From: Pseudomonadales bacterium
GTDB lineage: Bacteria > Pseudomonadota > Gammaproteobacteria > Pseudomonadales > Azotimanducaceae
NCBI GenBank assembly: GCA_022822135.1
Contig: JAJECH010000004.1
Coordinates: forward strand, 1-64,000
DNA length: 64,000 bases
Direction: 5' to 3'
Shown: positions 55,603-64,000 of the stretch, piece after piece
Position numbering within the stretch: position 1 is the stretch's first letter
How the letters are laid out: every line of letters begins with the position of its first letter
The notes under the pieces: model-generated
The model's database searches: none
Seen by the model: only the letters and a program-made list of their open reading frames with translations
What the model was told of the DNA's origin: nothing
Position numbers and translations under genes: made by a program

Positions 55603-55618
55603 GTGCACCTTAAGTCGC
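55594..55618. other. perfect 10-bp hairpin spanning the coaE stop codon
   Basis: GCGACTTAAG (55594-55603) and CTTAAGTCGC (55609-55618) are exact complements with a TGCAC loop. The coaE TAA lies in the left arm. No T-run follows, so it is not a normal terminator; it may protect the 3' end or limit read-through to yacG. Confidence 0.65.
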
Positions 55619-55679
55619 GAGCCGCTTTAGATATGATGCCGAATCCGCATTAGGCACGAACCCATCGGTCGTATGTGAA

Positions 55680-55877
55680 ATGGCTAAACCAGAGCGGCTA
55701 GTCCCTTGTCCTCGATGCCGTAAAGCGGTAATTTGGGATACCAACAACCCAGCGCGTCCCTTCTGTTCAAAACGATGTCAAATGATCGACCTCGGAAAAT
55801 GGCTTGACGAAGAGCATCGTATACCAGGCGAGGCTGGCATGGACGAAGAAGCGTCGGACAGTTATCGCGAGGACTAG
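55680..55877 (+). CDS. yacG: DNA gyrase inhibitor YacG (zinc-ribbon)
   Basis: A 65-residue protein with four zinc-binding cysteines, CPRC (residue 10) and CSKRC (about 28), and the conserved [18 protein letters not shown]. In E. coli YacG binds GyrB and blocks DNA binding. Downstream of coaE is its usual place. The tail is acidic. Confidence 0.93.
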   Translation: MAKPERLVPCPRCRKAVIWDTNNPARPFCSKRCQMIDLGKWLDEEHRIPGEAGMDEEASDSYRED

Positions 55878-55899
55878 CTAGTTACCGCTATCGAGGAGA

Positions 55900-57114
55900 T
55901 TAGGTTCGGTATTCAGCGTTGATTTTGACGTACTCGTATGACAGATCGCTTGTCCAAACTTGCGCCGACGCAGCACCTCGACCTAAGTGGATTCGGACCG
56001 TGAACTCATCTAATGCCATTACCTCGGCCGCGTTTTTCTCTTCGTAACTAGGATCGATTTTTCCATCCGTTGCGACAATCACGTCATCCAAGTGCAGCGA
56101 CACTCGATACGGATCAAGGTCCCCGATCCCTGCTCGACCGATCGCCATGCAGAACCGGCCCCAATTAGGATCGCCGGCAAATATCGCGGTTTTCACTAAA
56201 GGAGAGTGAGCAACCGTATACGCGACATCTAAACACTCGTGTTCTGTCCGCCCACCTTCAACGAGGACGGTCACGAATTTCGTCGCACCTTCGCCATCGC
56301 GTACGGTTCGAATCGCTAATTCCTGTACAAGTGGTTGTAACCCTTCGAGGAGATTCGAGTAAGCACTCGAGTTGCTATCTGTAACCGTGGGAAGCGTCGC
56401 TTGACCGGTACCTACCACGACGAACGCGTCGTTAGTCGAGGTGTCACCATCAATGGTGAGTCGGTTAAAACTACGCTCGGCAAGGTCCAACGCGAGACGC
56501 TTCGCGACATCTGTCGAAAGCGTAGCGTCGGTACCGAGAAATGCAAGCATCGTTGCCATGTCAGGTCGGATCATGCCTGATCCTTTCACGATGCCCGTCG
56601 CAGCGATCTTGTGACCGTTTACGTCGAATTCAACTGACACGCCTTTAGGTGCAGTGTCTGTCGTCATGATCGCTTCCGCAGCTGTGTTCCATCCGTCTGG
56701 ACGACATGCGGCGAACGCGCTCGTTATTCCGTCAGCCATGCGGTCCATCGGCAGCGTCTCACCAATCACACCGGTTGAAAAAGGCAGAACTTCCTCGGCG
56801 TGACAACCGATCTGTTCCCCTAGCAAACTGCACATTCGCCGTGCGTCACACAAACCTACATCGCCAGTCGCAGCATTCGCGTTCCCACTGTTTACGACTA
56901 AGCCACGAACTGCACCACAGTTTTCCTCCGCGACGGTTACTGGCGCTGCTCTGTAGCTGTTCTGCGTGAATACGCCACCCGCTACCGAACCCGGAGCACA
57001 TATCAGGACCGCGAGATCGAGTCGACCTTCGTATCGGATATTCGCAGCTGCAACACCAAGTTCGATCCCGTTAACAGGGGCGAGTGTGCCGATGTCCGGT
57101 AAGTTAACCGCCAT
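55900..57114 (-). CDS. argJ: bifunctional ornithine acetyltransferase / N-acetylglutamate synthase
   Basis: A protein of about 404 residues. The self-cleavage site region KGSGMIRPDMATMLAFLGTD has the nucleophilic Thr in MATML (about residue 190), and GDTSTNDAF, GEGATKF and GDPNWGR are intact. It transfers acetyl from N-acetylornithine to glutamate and so cycles the acetyl group in arginine synthesis. The ATG at 57114 is used; a TTG at 57138 is in frame. It converges on yacG with a 22-base gap. Confidence 0.95.
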   Translation of the reverse strand: MAVNLPDIGTLAPVNGIELGVAAANIRYEGRLDLAVLICAPGSVAGGVFTQNSYRAAPVTVAEENCGAVRGLVVNSGNANAATGDVGLCDARRMCSLLGEQIGCHAEEVLPFSTGVIGETLPMDRMADGITSAFAACRPDGWNTAAEAIMTTDTAPKGVSVEFDVNGHKIAATGIVKGSGMIRPDMATMLAFLGTDATLSTDVAKRLALDLAERSFNRLTIDGDTSTNDAFVVVGTGQATLPTVTDSNSSAYSNLLEGLQPLVQELAIRTVRDGEGATKFVTVLVEGGRTEHECLDVAYTVAHSPLVKTAIFAGDPNWGRFCMAIGRAGIGDLDPYRVSLHLDDVIVATDGKIDPSYEEKNAAEVMALDEFTVRIHLGRGAASAQVWTSDLSYEYVKINAEYRT

Positions 57115-57266
57115 GTTCAGGTATTTAGCTTTGTCCAAAAACGCACGTCACCAAGGGAATAACCTCTGGAGGATGCGGGCGGGGATTTTAGCGGCGAAAT
57201 GGATACTCACACAACGAGAATCTCTCACAGTTTCGTACGCTACGACGGATCCTCTCGATCGCTCCG

Positions 57267-58169
57267 CTAACGAGACACACATATCAGGTCTAGTCTCTCT
57301 TCGTGCACGATAAAACCGAGTTTTTCGTAGAGGTGCCGCGCGGGATTTTCATCCATGAGGACAAGCGAGATCGTTCGGTCTTCCAGACTATCAATCGCTA
57401 AATTTACGAGTGCTTCAGCGATCCCCTTCCTACGGTGCATCGGATAGACCGCAACTTCGTCGATCACACCTAGTTCAGGTGTCCTGTCCAAAAGGATGTA
57501 CCCTGCTACATCACCGATATCGGAAAGAACGAGACGGAGGTCGTCAGCATGCGCTTGCTTAAAAATATCGGTGATTTCGTCTTCTTCTTCACCGAGGTAG
57601 TAATCCTTCGGCCATGCCGCGTAATAGGTATCCATCAAGGAAGTGAGTAGCGTCTCGTCGAACGGCACCATTCGAAATGACGTCGGCATGTCGCGTTTTT
57701 CTAGTCTATTTTTCGGCAAAAAACGCATGATCCGAGTCGTCGAAACCGGAACAAACCCCCTCTCTGCAAGCAATGGGTACAACGGATGGTCGGAAATGCG
57801 GCTATACAAGGTTCGCCCTTCGTCCTTGGCGGAAAGACCGGTCTGTACGTTCATACCTTGACTCACAGCCTTAGTGCACGTCCAGTCGATCAATGCATGA
57901 GCCACCTCCAAATCGGTCGCGATACCGTGAAATCGAACGAGTTTCGGTGAGACCTGGTAGACGTCGGAATATCCGTGAAGACCGTTCTTTGACTCAGCAA
58001 TTCGGATGAAAGCTCTAAGAAACTGCAGTTCCCGCCACCGGTCGGTAAGCAGTTCTTCCGTAAGACGCGTCAATCCACCCCATCGAACACACGCGTCGTT
58101 TGCTGTAAGTTCCGCGATACCTGCTACATCGTCTGGCCCGACTGCACGAAGTGTTGCGAACGCATTCAT
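57267..58169 (-). CDS. GNAT-family N-acetyltransferase
   Basis: A 300-residue protein. The C-terminal GNAT domain (about 165-300) has the acetyl-CoA-binding VYPMHRRKGIAEALV segment and LYEKLGF. The N-terminal half (about 1-160) looks like a second, diverged acetyltransferase-like unit without an obvious CoA-binding loop. The substrate is unknown. It lies between argJ and secA on the same strand but with gaps of 150 bases or more on both sides. Confidence 0.8.
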   Translation of the reverse strand: MNAFATLRAVGPDDVAGIAELTANDACVRWGGLTRLTEELLTDRWRELQFLRAFIRIAESKNGLHGYSDVYQVSPKLVRFHGIATDLEVAHALIDWTCTKAVSQGMNVQTGLSAKDEGRTLYSRISDHPLYPLLAERGFVPVSTTRIMRFLPKNRLEKRDMPTSFRMVPFDETLLTSLMDTYYAAWPKDYYLGEEEDEITDIFKQAHADDLRLVLSDIGDVAGYILLDRTPELGVIDEVAVYPMHRRKGIAEALVNLAIDSLEDRTISLVLMDENPARHLYEKLGFIVHEERLDLICVSR

Positions 58170-58348
58170 TTCAGTGGTCTAATGACTCGTACGACACATT
58201 TTGACCCCAATTCTCAAAGATCTGCGTCTAGTTCGAGGCGCCGCGATGAGCGCAGGTAATGAAGTCTGATTATTGAGGTTTAAAACGTGAAGAGTCGCAC
58301 CTGAAACGAGAGAAGAACACCGAGGCAATTCGTCGCTCCACTTTCAGT

Positions 58349-61099
58349 TCAGGCAGCTTTCCCGCAGCAGTGCTTGTATTTCTTGCCGCTTCCGCACGGA
58401 CAGGGTGCGTTACGACCAACTTTAGGTTCCTCGCGTCGAACCGTCTGGACTCGTTGCGGTTCAGCCTGTTGCTCACCGTTCGCGCCTTGATGTTGATACC
58501 GTAGCCGTCGGTTGATTTCTTCCCGTCGGCGACGTTCTCGTTCCTGCGCCCGAGCCTGCTCTTCACTTTCAATCTGCATACGGCACAATGTGCTCGTCGC
58601 GGTTAGCTGCACGTCAGCGAGCATGTCCTGAAACAGCTCGAACGATTCTCGCTTGTATTCCTGCTTCGGTTGTTTCTGTGCATATGCGCGAAGATGAATT
58701 CCCTGCCGAAGATGGTCCATCGACAGTAGATGTTCCTTCCACCGACTATCGAGGATTTGAAGTAGCACTTGGTGCTCAATCGCTTCGACGTCGAATCCCG
58801 CCGTTTGCCAACTCTCACGTTTCGTTTGATAAGCCGACACGACCTCTTCGAGAATCCGGTCGCTTAACGAATCGGAATCCTCAATTGCGTTTTCGCCTTC
58901 AAGCCACGCTTCAATCGGCAGCTGAATTCCAATATCCCGACGTAGCGCAGCTTCAAGTCCTTCGAGGTCCCATTGCTCCGGAATCGATTGCGGCGGCAGA
59001 TGATCCGCGATGATGTCCAGCACGACCGTCCTGCGCATCTCCTGAATCATCTCGGTGATGTCGCCGGAAGACATCAGCTCGTTGCGTTGTTGATAGATGA
59101 CCTGCCGCTGGTCATTTGCCACATCGTCGTATTCGAGTAGATTCTTGCGAATATCGAAGTTGCGCCCTTCGATTTTCTTCTGCGCGCGTTCGATGGAGGT
59201 ATTAACCATCTTGGCTTCGATGGCTTCACCGCGTTCTAAGCCGATGGACTTCATCGTAGACTGCCAACGAGGCGTCGCAAACAAGCGCAATAGATCGTCT
59301 TCTAAAGATAGATAAAAACGGGACGAGCCCGGATCCCCTTGCCGTCCCGAGCGTCCTCGTAACTGATTGTCGATGCGACGCGACTCATGCCGTTCCGTCC
59401 CGATGATGTGAAGTCCACCTGCATCCAGAACCAGGTCGTGCCGTTTCTGCCACTCTGTACGTACTTTCTCGACGATATCCGGGGTGGCAGCATCCCCTAG
59501 CGCATCAATCTCAGCCTGCCAGTTGCCACCAAGCATGATGTCCGTACCGCGCCCCGCCATGTTGGTAGCAATCGTGACCATGCCTGGACTGCCAGCTTGC
59601 GCGATGACGTCTGCTTCCCGTTCATGTTGTTTAGCGTTGAGTACGTTATGCGCGATCTTGTGCTTCACCAGTTCTTTAGAGATCAGCTCCGACGCTTCGA
59701 TCGAAGCCGTACCGATCAGGATCGGTTGCTGTCGCTCTTGGCAATCCCGAATATCCTCAATGATCGCTTCGTATTTCTCTTCCAACGACATGTATACCAA
59801 GTCATTGTGGTCTTCACGAATCATTGGCAAATGCGTCGGCACAACGACGACGGTCAAGCCATAGGTCTGCCTGAATTCAAACGCCTCTGTGTCAGCGGTA
59901 CCTGTCATTCCTGCTAGACGAGGATAGAGGCGGAAATAATTCTGGTAGGTCGTCGACGCCATGGTCTGAGTTTCCTGGCGAATCGACATTCCTTCTTTCG
60001 CTTCAACGGCTTGGTGGATGCCTTCCGACCAGCGTCTACCTTCCATCGCGCGGCCGGTGTGCTCGTCGATGATGACGACCTCGCCGTCTCGCAACATGTA
60101 GTCAACGTCGCGTTTGTAAATGCAATGAGCTTTCAGCGCTGCCAGCACATGATGAAGTAGCGCTAGATTCGACGCCGCATAGAGACTATCGTCTTCTTCA
60201 AGCAGTTTTATCTTTTGTAGTTCGGATTCGACGGTCGCGTGACCACGCTCGGTCAATTCCACTTGGCGGTTCTGCTCGTCGATGTAGTAGTCCCCGGTAT
60301 CTTCGGGTTCCTCACCACCCAAGACTGCGGGTAACGAGGTCTCGACTTTCTCTTGTTGAACGAGTTTCGGAGGTATGCGGTTGATCTTCGTGTAAAGATC
60401 GACCGTCTCGGACGCTGGTCCCGCGATCAATAATGGCGTTCGGGCTTCGTCGATGAGAATCGAATCCACCTCGTCCACGATGGCATAGTGAAGTTCCCGC
60501 TGCACCTTATCTTCGAGACGGTACGCCATGTTGTCGCGCAGATAGTCGAAGCCAAACTCGTGGTTCGTACCGTAGGTTACGTCAGCCTGATAAGCCGTGT
60601 GCTTTTCGCTGTGTTCTTGACCTGACTGAATCACGCCTACCGTTAAGCCAAGCGCTTCGTAGGCCGGACCCATCCATTCCGCGTCCCGACGGGCGAGATA
60701 GTCATTCACCGTAACGATGTGCACACCCCTGCCAGCTAGTGCGTTTAGATACGCAGCAAGGATTGCAACAAGCGTCTTGCCCTCGCCGGTTCGCATCTCC
60801 GCGATGCAACCTTCATGAAGGACCATGCCACCAATCAACTGCACATCGAATGGTCGCATGTCAAGCGCTCTAGAGGCAGCTTCTCGAGCAAGCGCGAACG
60901 CTTCGGGTAAAAGAGCGTCTAGGTCCTGTGATTCCCTGTAACGCTCTTTGAGCTCGTCAGTGCGCGCTTTAATGTCCGTGTCAGAGAGTTCACTAACTTC
61001 GGACTCAAGTCCATTAATCTGATCGACGATCTTCGACATCCGCTTAAGTTCGCGGGCGTTATGGTTTCCGAAGATCTTCTGAATGAAATTTGCAGGCAT
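58349..61099 (-). CDS. secA: preprotein translocase ATPase SecA
   Basis: About 916 residues. Walker A is RTGEGKTLVA near residue 102, the DEAD motif DEVDSILIDEARTP near 208, and the C-terminal zinc-binding motif CPCGSGKKYKHCC binds SecB or lipid. It drives Sec-dependent export at the inner membrane. The ATG at 61099 (MPANFIQKIFGNHNAREL) matches other SecA N-termini; an ATG two codons upstream (61105) and a TTG at 61132 are in frame. Confidence 0.98.
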   Translation of the reverse strand: MPANFIQKIFGNHNARELKRMSKIVDQINGLESEVSELSDTDIKARTDELKERYRESQDLDALLPEAFALAREAASRALDMRPFDVQLIGGMVLHEGCIAEMRTGEGKTLVAILAAYLNALAGRGVHIVTVNDYLARRDAEWMGPAYEALGLTVGVIQSGQEHSEKHTAYQADVTYGTNHEFGFDYLRDNMAYRLEDKVQRELHYAIVDEVDSILIDEARTPLLIAGPASETVDLYTKINRIPPKLVQQEKVETSLPAVLGGEEPEDTGDYYIDEQNRQVELTERGHATVESELQKIKLLEEDDSLYAASNLALLHHVLAALKAHCIYKRDVDYMLRDGEVVIIDEHTGRAMEGRRWSEGIHQAVEAKEGMSIRQETQTMASTTYQNYFRLYPRLAGMTGTADTEAFEFRQTYGLTVVVVPTHLPMIREDHNDLVYMSLEEKYEAIIEDIRDCQERQQPILIGTASIEASELISKELVKHKIAHNVLNAKQHEREADVIAQAGSPGMVTIATNMAGRGTDIMLGGNWQAEIDALGDAATPDIVEKVRTEWQKRHDLVLDAGGLHIIGTERHESRRIDNQLRGRSGRQGDPGSSRFYLSLEDDLLRLFATPRWQSTMKSIGLERGEAIEAKMVNTSIERAQKKIEGRNFDIRKNLLEYDDVANDQRQVIYQQRNELMSSGDITEMIQEMRRTVVLDIIADHLPPQSIPEQWDLEGLEAALRRDIGIQLPIEAWLEGENAIEDSDSLSDRILEEVVSAYQTKRESWQTAGFDVEAIEHQVLLQILDSRWKEHLLSMDHLRQGIHLRAYAQKQPKQEYKRESFELFQDMLADVQLTATSTLCRMQIESEEQARAQERERRRREEINRRLRYQHQGANGEQQAEPQRVQTVRREEPKVGRNAPCPCGSGKKYKHCCGKAA

Positions 61100-61265
61100 A
61101 GGCATACGCGTCGGCTTAAGCCGATCAGGCAATTATCGGTTTTTACTTGGGATCAGACCACAACTTGCTTCATGTTGTTCGCTATTCTCAATAAAACCGA
61201 CGACGAATCCATCGCGTTGGGTAGCATTTCGCATATCAATCGGAGCTTTCCACATCTCACGGATC

Positions 61266-61580
61266 ATGAGGGAATACTCGCTCAAGGACGCACTCGATCC
61301 TAACCATCCGACTTCTGCTTACGTCGGTCTGCGTCCCTTGATGCTCAAGATTGAAGCCAATCGTCAGCATCTGCAGGTTGTGCGTTCGATGCTCCCGATA
61401 GACTGCGGCGAGCACTGTCTCTACGTCAGCCGTACGCCGAACGTCATGACACTAATTGTGGACTCCTCGACTTGGGCAACGCATATTCGACTAGATTCCA
61501 AGAGAATACTCCATGAACTGCAACAGCTCTCAGATTACGTCGAGCTAACCCAAGTGCGCGTTCGCGTTGGCAAGAGCTGA
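61266..61580 (+). CDS. DUF721 family protein (DciA-like)
   Basis: A 104-residue protein. The C-terminal half contains VDSSTWATHIRLDSKRIL, the signature of DUF721/DciA, which helps load the replicative helicase in bacteria without DnaC. A divergent position next to secA is common in gammaproteobacteria and supports the call. The ATG at 61266 is preferred; the frame is open further upstream into the secA promoter region. The N-terminus is not strongly KH-like, so DciA function is inferred. Confidence 0.75.
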   Translation: MREYSLKDALDPNHPTSAYVGLRPLMLKIEANRQHLQVVRSMLPIDCGEHCLYVSRTPNVMTLIVDSSTWATHIRLDSKRILHELQQLSDYVELTQVRVRVGKS

Positions 61581-61606
61581 GCTGCTCAGTCAATCACGCC
61601 GAGCTT

Positions 61607-61623
61607 TGATAACCGGGTTATCA
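61607..61623. repeat. 17-bp palindrome between convergent genes
   Basis: TGATAACC, one G, then GGTTATCA. It is exact over 8-bp arms. The genes on both sides point towards it. It may be a protein-binding site; no T-run makes a terminator unlikely. Confidence 0.5.
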
Positions 61624-61742
61624 GCCTCCGCATATTCCAAATTAGAAATTCCCGGTCAGCTTAGTGATCTAAACCCGCGCGTCTCTCGAAAACCATTTCG
61701 CCACTCGACATGGTTTTTTCGAAATCATCTACACCGACTTTA

Positions 61743-63002
61743 CTAATACGCGGTAGCACCGTATTTCGCGTCGGCCGCATAGCGCATTCGAGCGAAGTCT
61801 GCGCCGTGATAGCCGCTCTTGCCGAACGGGTCGTCAAGACCGCACAAGGTCGAGAATACCGGTGGGTTTCGATCGACAATCGCTTGGTCGATGTCATCGT
61901 ATCGTTCAAGTGGACGCATGAAAAACCGTGCGTACGCATTGTGCAGTGACGTCCGTTTTCCTTCACGTTGTCGCGGCATTGCGCCGTGCCACGAAGCGCC
62001 GTGCCAGAAAGCAATCGAACCTCTCGGCATTTCGATCAGTACACCGCCTTCCCGTGTGGTACCAGGCGGAACCTGTCGACGATTCCGAAAGCTACCTGGG
62101 ACGATAACTGTTGGTCCTGCCGGCTCATCAAAATCGTCGATTGCCCAAACCGCCGTTGCCTCGACGCAGTATTCGGGAAACGGCTCTGCCACCCTTGACG
62201 CGCCGTAGTCCGCGTGCAATCCCGGATGCGTGTCGAGACCGGGTCCCTTTATGATCGAGTCGGATTGGTAGATCAGGCATCCTCGACCGAGTAAGTACTC
62301 TGCAAGTGTGATAACCCACGGGTGGATGACGGCTTCCTCCCACAGCGCACCGCGTTTAAGCAACATCGTCGCACGAAATCCGACGTCAGGCGGCGCAGCA
62401 TCATGGTTACGATGAGCCTCCTCTCTAAGTTCGTCCGCGAATTCCTCCGAAAACGCGTCGTGCACAACGGTATAGCCTTTTTCGTCAAGCTCCGTTAGAT
62501 TCTGCGCCAACCCAAGTGCTTGTGCGCGCTGCACAACATCAGGATTCGCGATCGTGCGCAATGCCATGTGGTCATGCGCGTCGCGCAATACGTTTTTTAA
62601 CTCTGCGCTAAGACCAGGCGTATCAAACGGGATCGGTAGCTCTGATTGTGCGAGACGACGTGCATCGTTCAATTTGCGCGTAGCGATTGTCGGATTCGAT
62701 CCGAGGACCGCCGTCGCTAGCAGTTGCGCACGGTTGTAGTCCAAGATGATTGCGCCATCGCACGGATCACAGTCGCACGCTTGCGCCTTCACACGACCTT
62801 CGGCGATATCGATGAGGTACCCAAACGCAGAGTCCTGGTCCTCGTTAAGGTGCTTGGGCGCGTCCTTTAAGAGCACGCAGTGTCTGAACCGAGTATCGGT
62901 CGGTAGATCTGCTCCGTTTAAATACGTTTCTAGTGCTTTAGCCCACGCTGCCGTGCCAAACTCAACACGCTCTTCCAATGCGACAGTTGGGACCGTAGCC
63001 AT
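61743..63002 (-). CDS. PhyH-family dioxygenase with a Cys-containing N-terminal domain
   Basis: A 419-residue protein. The C-terminal PhyH core has HAD in GLHADYG (about residue 260), the distal His in SWHGAMP (about 343) and a following Arg (GKRTSL) for 2-oxoglutarate. The first 165 residues form a separate helical region with a CDCDPCDG motif (about residue 78) that might bind metal. The substrate is unknown. It is divergent from the shorter PhyH gene, with 97 bases between them. Confidence 0.8.
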   Translation of the reverse strand: MATVPTVALEERVEFGTAAWAKALETYLNGADLPTDTRFRHCVLLKDAPKHLNEDQDSAFGYLIDIAEGRVKAQACDCDPCDGAIILDYNRAQLLATAVLGSNPTIATRKLNDARRLAQSELPIPFDTPGLSAELKNVLRDAHDHMALRTIANPDVVQRAQALGLAQNLTELDEKGYTVVHDAFSEEFADELREEAHRNHDAAPPDVGFRATMLLKRGALWEEAVIHPWVITLAEYLLGRGCLIYQSDSIIKGPGLDTHPGLHADYGASRVAEPFPEYCVEATAVWAIDDFDEPAGPTVIVPGSFRNRRQVPPGTTREGGVLIEMPRGSIAFWHGASWHGAMPRQREGKRTSLHNAYARFFMRPLERYDDIDQAIVDRNPPVFSTLCGLDDPFGKSGYHGADFARMRYAADAKYGATAY

Positions 63003-63099
63003 AGCACTTTTTCCTGAGTGAACCCAAACATAATAACCGCGACATCTATGTGCTTGTCACCTACGGCTAGTAACGAATTAAGAGACTCAATCGACACGT

Positions 63100-63924
63100 A
63101 TGCAACCCGACTATAGGGCAGTCGATGCAGCGCAGCCACATGCGTTTTATCCCGTCTTCAACGAGTCTCCGAAAACACTCTCGACGGCTCAAATTTCGCA
63201 TTTCAATGAGTATGGCTTCATCGAAAAACTGCGTCTTTTCGACAAGAACGAAGCCGACCAACACCGTCATCGCTTCGACACGCTATTGGCAGAATTTCAA
63301 CGTCAGGAAAGGGACTCCTACGCGATCAATGGGTATCAAACAAGAATTGACTTCATCTGGGATATCGCAACCAATCCTCTGCTTCTAGATCACGTCGAGG
63401 ATTTGATCGGACCCAATATCGTGCTCTGGGGTAGCCATTATTTTTGCAAGATGCCTTCCGATCAACGCGAAGTACCGTTCCACCAAGACGCCACGTATTG
63501 GCCTTTTCGTCCGTTTAAAACCGTTACGGTGTGGCTTGCCGTCGACGACGTCCACCGTCATATGGGACCCATGTGTTTTCTGCCTGGGTCTCATCTACAC
63601 GGCAAACTTGCCTGGCACCAACGGACTGACAACACGGTGCTAGACCTTGAGGTCGAGGATCCCACGAGATTCGGCACGCCTCATGCTTTATTGCTAAACG
63701 CAGGAGAGTTTTCGCTGCACACTGATCTATTGGTGCATGGGTCAAGGCGGAATCGATCTAATGCGAGACGATGCGGATTGACACTACGCTATGTGCCGCC
63801 TGACGTTCGCCTGATCGACGAACGCTACGCGAACTGGACTAGGCGTGCGATGATCTGTCGCGGTGAAGATCCATCGAGGTATTGGCGCGAACAGGTACGT
63901 CCATCTTCGCCCGCAATCGATTAA
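63100..63924 (+). CDS. PhyH-family Fe(II)/2-oxoglutarate dioxygenase
   Basis: A 274-residue protein of ordinary PhyH length. The metal ligands are HQD in PFHQDATYW (about residue 128) and the distal His in LLVHGS (about 212); the Arg of ARRCGLTLRY follows (about 222). The middle has MCFLPGSH, common in ectoine-hydroxylase- and phytanoyl-type enzymes. It probably hydroxylates a small molecule or lipid. It is divergent from another PhyH gene, so the two may be regulated together. Confidence 0.88.
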   Translation: MQPDYRAVDAAQPHAFYPVFNESPKTLSTAQISHFNEYGFIEKLRLFDKNEADQHRHRFDTLLAEFQRQERDSYAINGYQTRIDFIWDIATNPLLLDHVEDLIGPNIVLWGSHYFCKMPSDQREVPFHQDATYWPFRPFKTVTVWLAVDDVHRHMGPMCFLPGSHLHGKLAWHQRTDNTVLDLEVEDPTRFGTPHALLLNAGEFSLHTDLLVHGSRRNRSNARRCGLTLRYVPPDVRLIDERYANWTRRAMICRGEDPSRYWREQVRPSSPAID

Positions 63925-63943
63925 AACCACACGCTTGATCGGT

Positions 63944-64000
63944 TTAAGACCCGCGCTGCGAGAATTCCTTTATCTTCGCCACGATCTCTGAATAGTCGCA
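63944..64000 (-). CDS. possible 3' end of a gene entering from the right edge
   Basis: The last 18 codons of a minus-strand frame are open from the window edge to a TAA at 63944-63946; the peptide CDYSEIVAKIKEFSQRGS looks like a helical C-terminus. Only 19 bases separate it from the convergent PhyH stop. The piece is too short to be sure of. Confidence 0.4.
   Translation of the reverse strand, partial: CDYSEIVAKIKEFSQRGS

Noticed and set aside
61083-61265. Longer N-terminus of the DUF721 gene
   Set aside because: The extra 61 residues would reach into the secA start region and are not like DUF721 N-termini.

Overview
The window reads as a chromosomal stretch of a gammaproteobacterium, probably a marine aerobic heterotroph. 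The class call rests on gene order and gene types: prepilin peptidase-coaE-yacG, then argJ and secA with a divergent DUF721/dciA gene; a homodimer-type aceE directly followed by aceF; nadC, ampD, ampG, yajQ and groESL. The marine, organic-matter-degrading lifestyle is an inference from a TonB-dependent receptor, three PhyH-type dioxygenases, a luciferase-like oxidoreductase, an enolase-superfamily enzyme and an enoyl-CoA hydratase/SDR pair. Genes are packed tightly, often with overlapping ends and GTG or TTG starts.

Layout. 1-2.2 kb: a PTPS-fold protein, an SDR and a queuosine-precursor (VUT) transporter with overlapping or abutting frames. 2.2-4.5 kb: a luciferase-like oxidoreductase and a divergent PhyH enzyme. 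5-13.7 kb: one long operon holding an ABC ATPase, a giant ABC-2 permease fused to an M1-peptidase-like region without a zinc motif and a golvesin-like tail, an RND adaptor lipoprotein and an RND pump. 13.7-19.4 kb: enolase-superfamily enzyme, exported metallo-beta-lactamase-fold protein, a decayed reading frame, a DUF899 protein, groESL with a CIRCE operator, and an alkyltransferase-like (PWHRV) repair protein. 19.5-28.7 kb: an orphan AAA ATPase, a TonB receptor, yajQ, ampG, a DUF488 protein, unknown genes and a PduO-type adenosyltransferase.

28.9-33.6 kb holds the most unusual locus: a co-directional run encoding an exported low-complexity protein with a TAXI-type solute-binding domain, a DUF2491 (YjfK) protein, a PspA/IM30-like coiled-coil protein, two tiny membrane proteins, and a channel in which a split solute-binding domain flanks a TVGYGD potassium pore, the architecture of prokaryotic ionotropic glutamate receptors (GluR0). 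This looks like a ligand-gated ion-flux and membrane-stress module.

34-43 kb: SDR and enoyl-CoA hydratase, then a rearranged zone. There a DUF4143-type ATPase fragment is cut off by a remnant of a second aceF (about 93% identical by eye to the intact copy over 297 bp), followed by a complete DUF4143 ATPase and the intact aceE-aceF operon. 43-46.5 kb: an exported acidic protein, an ankyrin protein, a ROK sugar kinase and ampD. The last two, with ampG at 25 kb, fit peptidoglycan recycling. 46.8-50.6 kb: an OLD/RecF-like AAA ATPase, a structured intergenic element and a two-gene ABC transporter. 50.8-54 kb: nadC, tRNA-Thr(CGT), a 2TM potassium channel paired with a GIY-YIG-like protein, and a pilin-like protein overlapping pilD. 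54-64 kb: coaE, yacG, argJ, a GNAT enzyme, secA, dciA-like, and two divergent PhyH enzymes.

All function calls come from motifs and family resemblance recognised by eye; no database search was run.
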